Assembly (NCBI GenBank): GCA_963660615.1 | Contig: CAVKYE010000003.1 | Coordinates: 1-64,000 of the forward strand | DNA: 64,000 bases | Source: Coprosoma sp963660615 | GTDB lineage: Bacteria > Bacillota_I > Bacilli_A > RF39 > UBA660 | Direction of reading: 5' to 3' | Shown here: positions 20,995 through 28,565 of the stretch, piece after piece | Numbering within the stretch: position 1 is the first letter of the stretch | Layout of the letters: the number at the start of each line of letters is the position of its first letter | The notes under the pieces: model-generated | Databases searched by the model: none | The model's input: only the letters and a program-made list of their open reading frames with translations | What the model was told of the DNA's origin: nothing | Made by a program: the position numbers and the translations under genes

Positions 20995-21672
20995 ATGAGC
21001 AGAAGAGTGGCACTTTTTGGAGGACAACAAGAAACACTACCAATTAAAGATAAAAAGCAATTACAGGCTTTAATGGATAACCTGTGGTCGAAAGTAGAAC
21101 ATGCTAAAACAAAAGTGAAATATTATCAAGCATATCGCAACTACATGATTTGTTTAATTGGTTTTAATACAGCGTTTAGGGCAGAGAATCTCTTACAATT
21201 AAAAGTCTTTCAATTAGAAAAAGGTTATATATCCATCAAAGAGTTGAAGACAGGTAAAATGCAGAACTTCAGAATGAATAAGCAGTTTCATGACGAGGTT
21301 CTTAAATATATTAAAGAATTTGATTTAAAGCCTAATGATTACCTTTTTATGGGTCAAAAAAAGGTAAATACGTATAAAGGTAAAACTACTAATGTAATAT
21401 TACCAATAACCCAGCAACAAGGACGTAGAGTTATACAAGCGGCTGGTAAAGCAGTTAATATTGATTTTACTTTTGGATTACATAGTTTACGAAAAACATT
21501 TGGTTATATGTATATATTAAATGGTGGTAAACCTGAAACTTTAATGAAGATGTATAACCATGATGATTATAACTATACAATGAGGTATGTTCACTGGGGA
21601 ATAGATGATGCCGAGGCTGACCGTGAGGCTATATACATTGGTCATCAGAAACCTAGAAAATCACGTGATTAA
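20995..21672 (+). CDS. Second phage tyrosine recombinase (XerC/D-like)
   Basis: 225 residues, no arm-binding domain. Catalytic residues: R in FNTAFRAENLL, HSLRK, the second His in YNHDDY, and Tyr in RYVHWG. RBS AAGGTGATAAT. It lies in the early-to-late junction, far from the att site; related recombinases in the same position occur in several Clostridium phages. The role may be dimer resolution or regulation of late genes. Confidence 0.85.
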   Translation: MSRRVALFGGQQETLPIKDKKQLQALMDNLWSKVEHAKTKVKYYQAYRNYMICLIGFNTAFRAENLLQLKVFQLEKGYISIKELKTGKMQNFRMNKQFHDEVLKYIKEFDLKPNDYLFMGQKKVNTYKGKTTNVILPITQQQGRRVIQAAGKAVNIDFTFGLHSLRKTFGYMYILNGGKPETLMKMYNHDDYNYTMRYVHWGIDDAEADREAIYIGHQKPRKSRD

Positions 21673-21775
21673 CGTGTTTGATATTCACGGTAACATTTTT
21701 TAAAAAATATACTGTGGAAAACTATGCTTTTACACTTATAAAATAAGGCGAAAGTATAGATTAAAAATTGCAGAG

Positions 21776-21812
21776 AAAAATGTTCGAGTTTAAGTGATTA
21801 TAGAACATTTTT
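21776..21812 (+). terminator. Hairpin/terminator containing a relic of a tail-chaperone gene
   Basis: AAAAATGTTC (21776-21785) pairs with GAACATTTTT (21803-21812). The bases 21787-21811 match 22851-22875 at 24 of 25 positions, a coding segment of the tail-chaperone-like gene. Confidence 0.55.
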
Positions 21813-21846
21813 ATAGAGAAAGATTATTAAGAAAAGAGGGCACAAT

Positions 21847-22308
21847 ATGAATGGTATTTATATTACATATGAGAAGTGGAAAAAAAATTATAATGAATTG
21901 CAAAAAATTTATAATGAAATACTTGAAGAACAAGAAGAACTATTTGCTAAAACTCAGCCTAAGTCAATAAATTTAAATAAGATATCAGTCGACGGTGGAA
22001 AAAAAAGTAATCTACTGGACGAATATTTGATATTAAAAGAAAAAAGACAAATAGATAAAAGATTAAAGGAAGTTAAAACACTCTTGAATGATAGAAAAAC
22101 TTTATTAGATAAAAAAGAACATGAATTGAGAAATAGCAAGGAGTGGATAGATAAAGTATACACATACAGATATTTAGACAAATATAAGGTAAAGAAGATA
22201 ATAAATATTCTTCCATATGAAGATGCTCAAGTATATAGACTGCTTAATGAAATAAGCAGTGCTTTGCAAATAAAAAAACATGAAAAACAGCAAGATGATA
22301 GAAAATGA
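21847..22308 (+). CDS. Late-gene transcription regulator (ArpU/RinA-like)
   Basis: 153 residues, ATG after AAGAGGGCACA. Long N-terminal coiled coil, then a sigma-region-4-like HTH at the C-terminus (WIDKVYTYRYLDKYKVKKIINILPYEDAQVYRLLNEI). This form, and the position just before the packaging genes, fits ArpU/RinA-type activators of phage late transcription. The sequence is divergent, so the family is inferred. Confidence 0.7.
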   Translation: MNGIYITYEKWKKNYNELQKIYNEILEEQEELFAKTQPKSINLNKISVDGGKKSNLLDEYLILKEKRQIDKRLKEVKTLLNDRKTLLDKKEHELRNSKEWIDKVYTYRYLDKYKVKKIINILPYEDAQVYRLLNEISSALQIKKHEKQQDDRK

Positions 22309-22330
22309 TAGAAAATGATAAAAAATGATA
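22291..22330 (+). repeat. 10-bp tandem repeats at the end of the late regulator
   Basis: Four copies of roughly GAAAATGATA in a row, spanning the stop codon and followed by a T run. Confidence 0.8.
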
Positions 22331-22402
22331 GTTTTTTTGTAGTAAAATGATAAAGTAGAAAAATATTAAAAAATTTAAAACAGTATGAATAGGAGGAAGA
22401 CA

Positions 22403-22765
22403 ATGAAAAAAATAATTAATCTTGGAGGAAAAGAATATACAATTCAATCGAGCGCATTAACACAATTTAAATATCGTGATATGACTGGCAGAAAATTGAT
22501 GCAAGATATAGATAGTATCAAAGAACTAAAAGCAAAATCAGATGATACCTTAAATATATTAGATGACTTTTTAGAAATATTATTACAAATAACTTATGTG
22601 ATGATAGTTGAATCTGATGCTTCACAAGTTGGTTCTTTCGAAGATTTTCTAAAAAATATAGATATACTATTTGATGATGTAGATTGGGCTTCAGATGTAA
22701 TAGCATTAGCATTAACTCCCATATCAGGGGGAAATAAAACAAATCCCCAATCACTCGCAAAGTGA
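22403..22765 (+). CDS. Tail-chaperone-like protein (G-type frame), out of place
   Basis: 120 residues, ATG after AGGAGGAAGACA. The opening KIINLGGKEYTIQSSALTQF, followed by a helical body, resembles siphophage tail assembly chaperones rather than any early protein. The frame stops at 22763, but the +1/-2 frame continues to 22940 with a chaperone-like C-terminus. It is separated from the tail module by 9 kb and stands before HNH/terminase genes. The true tail chaperone is at 31905. Confidence 0.65.
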   Translation: MKKIINLGGKEYTIQSSALTQFKYRDMTGRKLMQDIDSIKELKAKSDDTLNILDDFLEILLQITYVMIVESDASQVGSFEDFLKNIDILFDDVDWASDVIALALTPISGGNKTNPQSLAK

Positions 22766-22940
22766 TGAGCCAATAGATGAATATCAAGTATTGGCACTCG
22801 CTAAAAGACTTAACATAAGTATGAATGATATGAAAGAAATGTCATTTGTAAGTTTAAGTAATTATAGAACATTTTCTAGAGGGCAGAATCAGGGGGTAAA
22901 AAAGCAAATGGAATTAATGATGAAAAAATCGAAAAAATAA
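22717..22940 (+). CDS. Frameshift extension of the tail-chaperone-like gene (T-type part)
   Basis: Open from 22717 to TAA at 22938 in the +1 (equal to -2) frame; encodes DEPIDEYQVLALAKRLNISM and a basic end (KKQMELMMKKSKK). No RBS or start of its own. Possible slip sites in the 48-nt overlap: GGG-GGA at 22727-22732 (-2) or CCC-C at 22745-22748 (+1). The overlap layout matches G/GT frameshift pairs of tail assembly chaperones. Confidence 0.6.
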
Positions 22941-22972
22941 GAACTAGCGTGGAAAAATGCACTAGTTCTTTA
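22939..22972 (+). terminator. Terminator after the tail-chaperone-like gene
   Basis: AAGAACTAG (22939-22947) pairs with CTAGTTCTT (22962-22970). Confidence 0.65.
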
Positions 22973-22987
22973 GGCGGTATAAAGGTA

Positions 22988-23233
22988 ATGGGTGGTAGAA
23001 AATTAAATTCATATGAGAATAGTTTATTAACACTTGCTGAAATGACTAGTATTAGAGATAATGCACGAAATGAGTTGAAAGAACTTTATAACCGTATTCC
23101 AGATGAGAATAGAGACTTAAAGATATATTTTGATAAAGTGTATTTTTATATGAGCAATGCCAAATTAGAACTAAAATATGGAATTGGTAGAAGGCAAATA
23201 CAAAAAATAATCAAAAAAGTGAAAAAAAGATAG
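22988..23233 (+). CDS. Small phage protein, possible late regulator (81 aa)
   Basis: ATG at 22988; the upstream GTG at 22949 lies in the terminator stem. Helical with a basic C-terminal HTH-like end (KLELKYGIGRRQIQKIIKKVKKR). Might be an ArpU-type DNA-binding protein. Not firmly recognised. Confidence 0.5.
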   Translation: MGGRKLNSYENSLLTLAEMTSIRDNARNELKELYNRIPDENRDLKIYFDKVYFYMSNAKLELKYGIGRRQIQKIIKKVKKR

Positions 23234-23292
23234 AGAGTTCGCCCTGAGTTCGCGGTCAAGTGTTAAAATATGGTAAAATGGGATTTTTGTAG

Positions 23293-23314
23293 AGGACTAG
23301 TAATAGTTCTTTTT
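23293..23314 (+). terminator. Terminator
   Basis: AGGACTA (23293-23299) pairs with TAGTTCT (23304-23310), followed by T. Confidence 0.55.
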
Positions 23315-23344
23315 ATTTGCAGAAAGGGGCAAATGAAGTGAAGA

Positions 23345-23497
23345 ATGAAAAAGCAAAAAAATTATATTAGATTATGTATGAGATACAGTGAATCATGTAA
23401 GCGTTGTCCCAGAAACAATAAGTGTAGTGAAGAGTTGTTGAAAGAGAGTAATAAAAAAACAAATGAAGAAACCAAGAAGAAAGGAATGAGAATATGA
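23345..23497 (+). CDS. Small Cys-rich protein (50 aa)
   Basis: Contains CMRYSESCKRCPRNNKC, a likely zinc or structural Cys cluster, followed by a Lys/Glu tail. Its stop overlaps the next ATG (ATGA). The RBS is distant; a two-codon ATG at 23334 lies between it and the gene. Confidence 0.45.
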   Translation: MKKQKNYIRLCMRYSESCKRCPRNNKCSEELLKESNKKTNEETKKKGMRI

Positions 23498-23646
23498 TTA
23501 CAGTATTGAAAACATTGTTAGTAATGTTTAATTTGATGTTTATGTTATATGCAGGAAGTGTGTCTGTTAAGAACGATAACGATAAGTCTTTAGCATTATT
23601 AACTTGGCTATTTCTCGAATTTATAATATTAGTGATATTAGTTTAA
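23494..23646 (+). CDS. Small two-span membrane protein, paralogue 2 (50 aa)
   Basis: Paralogue of the protein at 18704: same leader (AAAGGAATGAGAAT), same opening (MITVLKTLLVMFNLMFML), charged loop KNDNDKSL, second helix. Overlaps the start of the HNH gene by one base. Unknown function. Confidence 0.6.
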   Translation: MITVLKTLLVMFNLMFMLYAGSVSVKNDNDKSLALLTWLFLEFIILVILV

Positions 23647-24023
23647 TGTATAAGTCGTGTTCACGTTGTGGAAAAATACATGATATTAATTATCATTGCC
23701 ACAAGAACAAGCATAGAACTGATATAGGCTATGTTTTAAAGAATACTTATGCCTGGCAAAAAAAATCATTACAAATAAGAGAAGACGCTAGATATTTATG
23801 TGAAGTGTGTATAGATAAAGATATTATTACACCTGCAAATGAGGTACATCATATTATAAAAGTAAAAGATGATAAAGAAAAACTATTAGATGACTTTAAT
23901 TTGATTTGTTTGTGTACGACTCATCATAAGCAAGCCGATGCTAATCTAATTGATAAAAATTATCTGTTAGGTTTGGCTAAAAAAAGAATTGAGAATATAC
24001 AAGCCCCCCTACCCTGGTTGTAA
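23646..24023 (+). CDS. Phage HNH endonuclease
   Basis: 125 residues from the ATG at 23646. Two CXXC pairs bind zinc (CSRCGKIHD and CEVCI), and the HNH core is EVHHIIKVKDD...FNLICLCTTHH. HNH proteins located directly before TerS/TerL stimulate cos cleavage in HK97-like and Gram-positive cos phages, so this prophage probably packages by cohesive ends. Confidence 0.9.
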   Translation: MYKSCSRCGKIHDINYHCHKNKHRTDIGYVLKNTYAWQKKSLQIREDARYLCEVCIDKDIITPANEVHHIIKVKDDKEKLLDDFNLICLCTTHHKQADANLIDKNYLLGLAKKRIENIQAPLPWL

Positions 24024-24032
24024 TTTTATTAG

Positions 24033-24044
24033 AGAGACGTCTCT
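24033..24044. other. 12-bp palindrome, candidate cos-region element
   Basis: AGAGACGTCTCT in the gap between HNH and TerS. Its GC-rich symmetry stands out and its place suits a cos or nuclease site. Confidence 0.35.
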
Positions 24045-24111
24045 ACATCACGCCGAAATCAAGTTCACAAAATCAAAAAAAATACGTGGTTTTTTTGGAA
24101 AGGAGCAAATC

Positions 24112-24468
24112 ATGACAAAAGCGCAGCGGAAAAAGCAAGCAAAGAAAATATTGAATAGTGCTAAAAGTGCTGGAGTTGAAGAGAATTTCTTTTTTACTAC
24201 AACCTTTGAAAGATATCTCAATCAACTAGAAATATTGGATCAATTGTCTGAAGCAATTAAAGAAGATGGTATGACGGTTGAAAAGGAATATGTAAAAAAC
24301 CGAAAAAATGTATATACAAATCCAGCCGTTAAAGAATATAACTCAACCACTGATAGTGCTAACAAAACAGTGTCAGCATTAATCAGAATAATAAAGTCAT
24401 TTGATACAAGTAAAAAGACAATTAAAGACCCACTCGCAGATATTATTAATGGTGATAGTGATGAATAA
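24112..24468 (+). CDS. terS: Terminase small subunit (P27-like)
   Basis: 118 residues from the ATG at 24112 (GGAAAGGAGCAAATC upstream). Helical protein with the P27-family ending: PAVKEYNSTTDSANKTVSALIRIIKSF. It binds the packaging site and feeds DNA to TerL. Overlaps TerL by 8 bases. Confidence 0.85.
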   Translation: MTKAQRKKQAKKILNSAKSAGVEENFFFTTTFERYLNQLEILDQLSEAIKEDGMTVEKEYVKNRKNVYTNPAVKEYNSTTDSANKTVSALIRIIKSFDTSKKTIKDPLADIINGDSDE

Positions 24469-26137
24469 AGCATATGATTATGCTAAAAAGACATTATTTT
24501 TAGATACAACACCTAAATATGTAAAAAAACAATTTGAGGACTTTGTTAACATATGTGAAGATAACGATGAAAAATATTTTCTAGATAAAAAGACTTATAA
24601 AAAAATAGAAACTATTTTAAAAATAATGATAATGCCAAAAGGATTAAAGGCAGGTGAAACAATATATGAATGTACTGTTGGTTATCAGTGGGTTTTTTAT
24701 ACTGCGATGTTATGTATAAAATATAGAAATAATCCTAAGAAAAGAAGATACGAACTTGGATTACTTGAAATTTGTAGAAAGAACTTCAAAACATTTACAA
24801 TTGCAGTTCTTTTTATTTTGTTGTTTTTAATTGAACCAAATTTTAGTGAATTTTATAGTGTGGCTCCTGATGGTGCACTTTCAAAACAAATAAAAGAGGC
24901 AATTGGTCAAATAATTTCTTCTTCTCCTGTACTCGCAGAATACGAGGGTAAAACTAGATTTAAAATATTAAGAGATTATATATTATTTAAACCTAAAAAT
25001 ACAAAATTAACTCCACTGGCTTATTCAAACAACAGAATGGACTCAAGACTACCTAATGCATTTATTGTTGATGAGGCAGGTGCTCTTCCTGATAGTTATC
25101 CTATTGAAGCGATGGAATCAGGTCAATTAAATATATTGAATAAATTAGGTTTTATTATATCTACTAAATACCCAACGATAGACAATCCTTTTGAGGAAGA
25201 AGTGAAATATTCAAAAGAAGTTCTTGATGGGATTGTTAAAGATGAAACAAGATTTTCTTTATTATATGAACCTGATAATACTAAAAAATGGGAAACAGAC
25301 GATTTGGTTTTAAAACAGGCTAATCCTGTGGCATTAGAAATACCAGAAATATGGGAAGACCTACTAAAGAAAAGAGCAAAAGCCGTAGTAATGGAAACTG
25401 CTAGAGAAAACTTTGTGACCAAACATTGTAATATTATTTATCAAGGACTTGGAACCGAAACTTTTATAGATATAAAAGATGTACAAGAGTGTAAGGTTGT
25501 TAATATTGATTGGACTGGTAGAACTGTTTGGGTAGGACTTGATTTATCAGAATCCAGTGATAATACATCTGTGACAATGCTAGCAATTGATGATGATGAT
25601 AAAGTATATCAAAAAAGTTTTGCTTTTATTCCAGAAGGAAGAATTGAAGAAAAGTCAAAGGTAGAGAAACTTAATTATCGGGAATTACTAAAAACTGAAT
25701 TTGTTATGGCTTGTGGTGATAGGATAATAGATTACGGTTTCATAGAAGACTTTATATGTAATTTAGAAGATAATTATGGAGTTAAAATACAAGCAATAGG
25801 TTATGATAAATGGAATGCCCGTTCATCTGCACAAAAGTTAGAAAAAGCGGGTTACAATTTGGTTGAAATAAGACAGCATTCGAGTGTTTTACACAGTCCT
25901 ACCAAATTATTGAAAGAAAAGATACTAGAGGGTCAATTTGCTTATGAAGATAATAAACTATTAGAAATTAATTTTCAAAATGCAAAATGTGTACAAGACA
26001 CTAATAAAAATCAGTATGTTACAAAGAAAAAGTCTAAAGGTAAGGTAGATATGGTAGTAAGTACCATAAACGCTATGTATTTGTTAGAACAAGACGTAAT
26101 ACTTAATCAAATGGACTTTATAGTACAAGTTATATGA
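24461..26137 (+). CDS. terL: Terminase large subunit
   Basis: 558 residues from the ATG at 24461. ATPase part: the P-loop region reads EICRKNFKTFTIAVL (about 104-118), where the usual form is RKNGKS/T, and Walker B is FIVDEAG (about 200). The nuclease part begins near 350 with VWVGLDLSESSDNTSV (first Asp) and includes IGYDKWNARSSAQKLEKAGY. HK97/phage T1-type Terminase_1 family. Motor and nuclease for genome packaging. Confidence 0.92.
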   Translation: MNKAYDYAKKTLFLDTTPKYVKKQFEDFVNICEDNDEKYFLDKKTYKKIETILKIMIMPKGLKAGETIYECTVGYQWVFYTAMLCIKYRNNPKKRRYELGLLEICRKNFKTFTIAVLFILLFLIEPNFSEFYSVAPDGALSKQIKEAIGQIISSSPVLAEYEGKTRFKILRDYILFKPKNTKLTPLAYSNNRMDSRLPNAFIVDEAGALPDSYPIEAMESGQLNILNKLGFIISTKYPTIDNPFEEEVKYSKEVLDGIVKDETRFSLLYEPDNTKKWETDDLVLKQANPVALEIPEIWEDLLKKRAKAVVMETARENFVTKHCNIIYQGLGTETFIDIKDVQECKVVNIDWTGRTVWVGLDLSESSDNTSVTMLAIDDDDKVYQKSFAFIPEGRIEEKSKVEKLNYRELLKTEFVMACGDRIIDYGFIEDFICNLEDNYGVKIQAIGYDKWNARSSAQKLEKAGYNLVEIRQHSSVLHSPTKLLKEKILEGQFAYEDNKLLEINFQNAKCVQDTNKNQYVTKKKSKGKVDMVVSTINAMYLLEQDVILNQMDFIVQVI

Positions 26138-26150
26138 GAGGAGTGATAAT

Positions 26151-27569
26151 ATGGCGTGGTATAATTTTTGGAGAAGAGACGATTCGGCAATGCCTGTTAT
26201 AGATGATGTCTTGTTAAGAACCTTGTTACAAGGAGAAACTATTACCAAAGAAAAGGCATTAACTTTACCCGCGGTTACAAGTGCAGTTGATTTTATATGT
26301 GGAACTATTGCTAGTATTCCAATAAGGCTATATGAAACAACTGATGGAAAGATAAAGCAGATAGATGATGACAGAGTAAAATTGTTGAATGTAGATACTG
26401 GAGATACCTTAGATGGTAATCAGTTAAAAAAAGCGTTAGTTAAAGATTATTTATTAGATAAAGGTGGATATGTTTTTATTAAGAAAAATAGGAATAAGGT
26501 AAAGTCACTCCATTATGTCGAGGCTAATAAAATATCAATTATCAAAAATGTTGATCCGATATATAAAAGTTATAATATAATGATTAATGGGATGAAATAT
26601 AGTCCATATGAATTTATTAAAGTTTTAAGAAATACAACTGATGGTGCTAGTGGTACTGGGTTAATTGCGGATGTGTCAAAGGCAATTGAAACGGCGTATC
26701 AAACACTTTTATATCAACTATCTTTAGTTAAAACTGGAGGAAATAAAAAAGGATTTATCAAGTCACAGCAACAACTGTCTGCTGATGTTATTTCAAAGTT
26801 AAAAAATGCTTGGAATAATCTATATAAAACCAATGAAGAAAATGTTGTTATATTAAATAAAGGATTAGAGTTTCAAGAATCAAGTAATACAAGTGTAGAA
26901 ATGCAACTAAATGAATCTAAACAAACGTTAAAACAAGAGATAAATGATATTTTTCATATTAAGGACAATTTTAAAGATACATTTAAATATGCAATATACC
27001 CTATATTAAAATCAATAGAAACTGCATTAAATAGAGATTTATTACTTGAAAAAGAAAAAAGAAAATTATTTTTTGAATTTGATGTTAAAGATATAACTAA
27101 AGCAGATATGAAAGAAAGATACGAAGCGTATAAAATAGCAAAAGAAACAGGATTTTTAACATTAAATGAAATAAGAAAAGATGATAATAGAAATGATATT
27201 GAGGGATTAGATGTTGTAAACGTAGGGTTAGGTGCTGTATTATATAATACAGAAACGCATGAATATTATACACCTAATACAAATAAGACTTCTTCTACAT
27301 CTATTGAAAATAATCCTGATTTAAGATACAATAATAATCATTCACCTAAAGATGGGAAATTTACAAGTGGAAAAGGTGGATATTCAATTTCAAAATCTGA
27401 AACGAGATTAGCAAAAAAAGAATATGGTAGACTTGCACATTTAATAAATTCTAATCCTAAAAAGTGGAAAAAAGGATTAAATACACAGATAATTGATTCA
27501 TCTAAATATATCTTTACATGGAATGGATTTGATGATTTTAAGGTTATATCAAGAAAGAAAGTGAAATGA
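26151..27569 (+). CDS. HK97-type portal protein with C-terminal extension
   Basis: 472 residues. Portal features: ALTLPAVTSAVDFICGTIASIPIRLYE at the start and the body through FKYAIYPILKSIETALNRDLL, then IEGLDVVNVGLG. After about residue 390 a ~80-residue extension with HSPKDGKFTSGKGG, a motif often seen at the border of fused minor head or toxin-like domains, leads to a small domain (RLAKKEYGRLAHLINSNPKKWKKGL). RBS GAGGAGTGATAAT. Confidence 0.9.
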   Translation: MAWYNFWRRDDSAMPVIDDVLLRTLLQGETITKEKALTLPAVTSAVDFICGTIASIPIRLYETTDGKIKQIDDDRVKLLNVDTGDTLDGNQLKKALVKDYLLDKGGYVFIKKNRNKVKSLHYVEANKISIIKNVDPIYKSYNIMINGMKYSPYEFIKVLRNTTDGASGTGLIADVSKAIETAYQTLLYQLSLVKTGGNKKGFIKSQQQLSADVISKLKNAWNNLYKTNEENVVILNKGLEFQESSNTSVEMQLNESKQTLKQEINDIFHIKDNFKDTFKYAIYPILKSIETALNRDLLLEKEKRKLFFEFDVKDITKADMKERYEAYKIAKETGFLTLNEIRKDDNRNDIEGLDVVNVGLGAVLYNTETHEYYTPNTNKTSSTSIENNPDLRYNNNHSPKDGKFTSGKGGYSISKSETRLAKKEYGRLAHLINSNPKKWKKGLNTQIIDSSKYIFTWNGFDDFKVISRKKVK

Positions 27570-27570
27570 T

Positions 27571-27849
27571 ATGAAAGAAAAAATTTTACAAAGATTAAAT
27601 GAATTAAAATTTGATGATGATGCTATTGAATTGGTTCTTGAACTTTATGAAGATAATCAAGAACAACTAAAAGATTTAGAAAATTTAATATTTGATAATG
27701 ATTTTGATTATAGCAAAAGAAATGAAATGTTGGAATTTGCTCTTGAACAAAATCCCGATGTTTATCAACCGGTTGTAGTAATTGATGATGATGAGTTTGA
27801 AAGACAGGTAAAAGAGGGAATTATTGATGAGGACGGTAATGTTTTATAA
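27571..27849 (+). CDS. Small acidic hypothetical protein in the head module (92 aa)
   Basis: Starts 2 bases after the portal gene. Very acidic (VVVIDDDEFERQVKEGIIDEDG). The placement after the portal C-terminal extension suggests a partner or immunity-like role to that domain, but this is inference. Not recognised. Confidence 0.55.
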   Translation: MKEKILQRLNELKFDDDAIELVLELYEDNQEQLKDLENLIFDNDFDYSKRNEMLEFALEQNPDVYQPVVVIDDDEFERQVKEGIIDEDGNVL

Positions 27850-27880
27850 GGTAGGAATTTAATTTCTGTCTTTTTTTTCA
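27850..27880 (+). terminator. Terminator between portal and protease genes
   Basis: AGGTAGGAAT and ATTTCTGTCT form a stem with wobble pairs, followed by eight T. Confidence 0.5.
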
Positions 27881-27904
27881 GCAAAATTAAAGGAGGTGAT
27901 GACA

Positions 27905-28564
27905 TTGAATTTTAGATTTACTGAAGATAGTGTAGAAATAACTGGATATGTTAATGCGGTTGAGCGTGATTCTAAAACATTATGGAGTAATGTTGGAGAA
28001 TTTATCGAGAAAATTAAAACTGGTGCTTTTAAAAAAGCAATTGAACGAAATGATGATATACATATACTTCTTAATCATGATAAAACACGTGATTTGGGCA
28101 GTACAAAAAAAGGAAATTTGGAACTTGTTGAAGATTCTATTGGATTAAGAGCTAAAGCAACTATTTACGATAAAGAAGTTATAGAAGAAGCAAGACGTGG
28201 TGATTTAGTAGGTTGGTCTTTTGGCTTCTATGATAGAAATGTTATAAAAAAAGTTGTTGATGGTATTTTACACAGAGAAGTAGAAGATATGGACTTAATA
28301 GAAGTTTCAATACTTGATAGAAAAAAAACACCAGCATATTCTGGAACACTTATCGAAGCCAGAACTCAAAATATTGATAAGAAAATGCTTAGAAATGGCA
28401 TTTTTTTTGATGAAACAAAAGAAGATAAGGAAACAACTGATGAGGAACAAAAAGAAAAAAGGTCGTTACAACAAAATGAGGTTGTTAATGATAAAATTAT
28501 TCAGAAAAATATTGATTATTCTGAATATGAATCCATTATAAGAAAAATGAAGGGAGAAATGTAG
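27905..28564 (+). CDS. HK97-family prohead protease
   Basis: 219 residues; the TTG at 27905 follows AAAGGAGGTGATGACA. Serine protease of herpes-assemblin fold: catalytic His in HILLNHDKTRDLG, Ser in VGWSFGFY, and IEVSILDRKKTPAYSGT. The C-terminus is disordered. It cleaves the N-terminal delta domain of the capsid protein encoded next. Confidence 0.92.
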   Translation: MNFRFTEDSVEITGYVNAVERDSKTLWSNVGEFIEKIKTGAFKKAIERNDDIHILLNHDKTRDLGSTKKGNLELVEDSIGLRAKATIYDKEVIEEARRGDLVGWSFGFYDRNVIKKVVDGILHREVEDMDLIEVSILDRKKTPAYSGTLIEARTQNIDKKMLRNGIFFDETKEDKETTDEEQKEKRSLQQNEVVNDKIIQKNIDYSEYESIIRKMKGEM

Positions 28565-28565
28565 A

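Noticed and set aside
20995..21672. Boundary of a second prophage starting at the second recombinase
   Set aside because: No att repeat was seen near it, and the early and late modules on both sides form one standard siphophage order.
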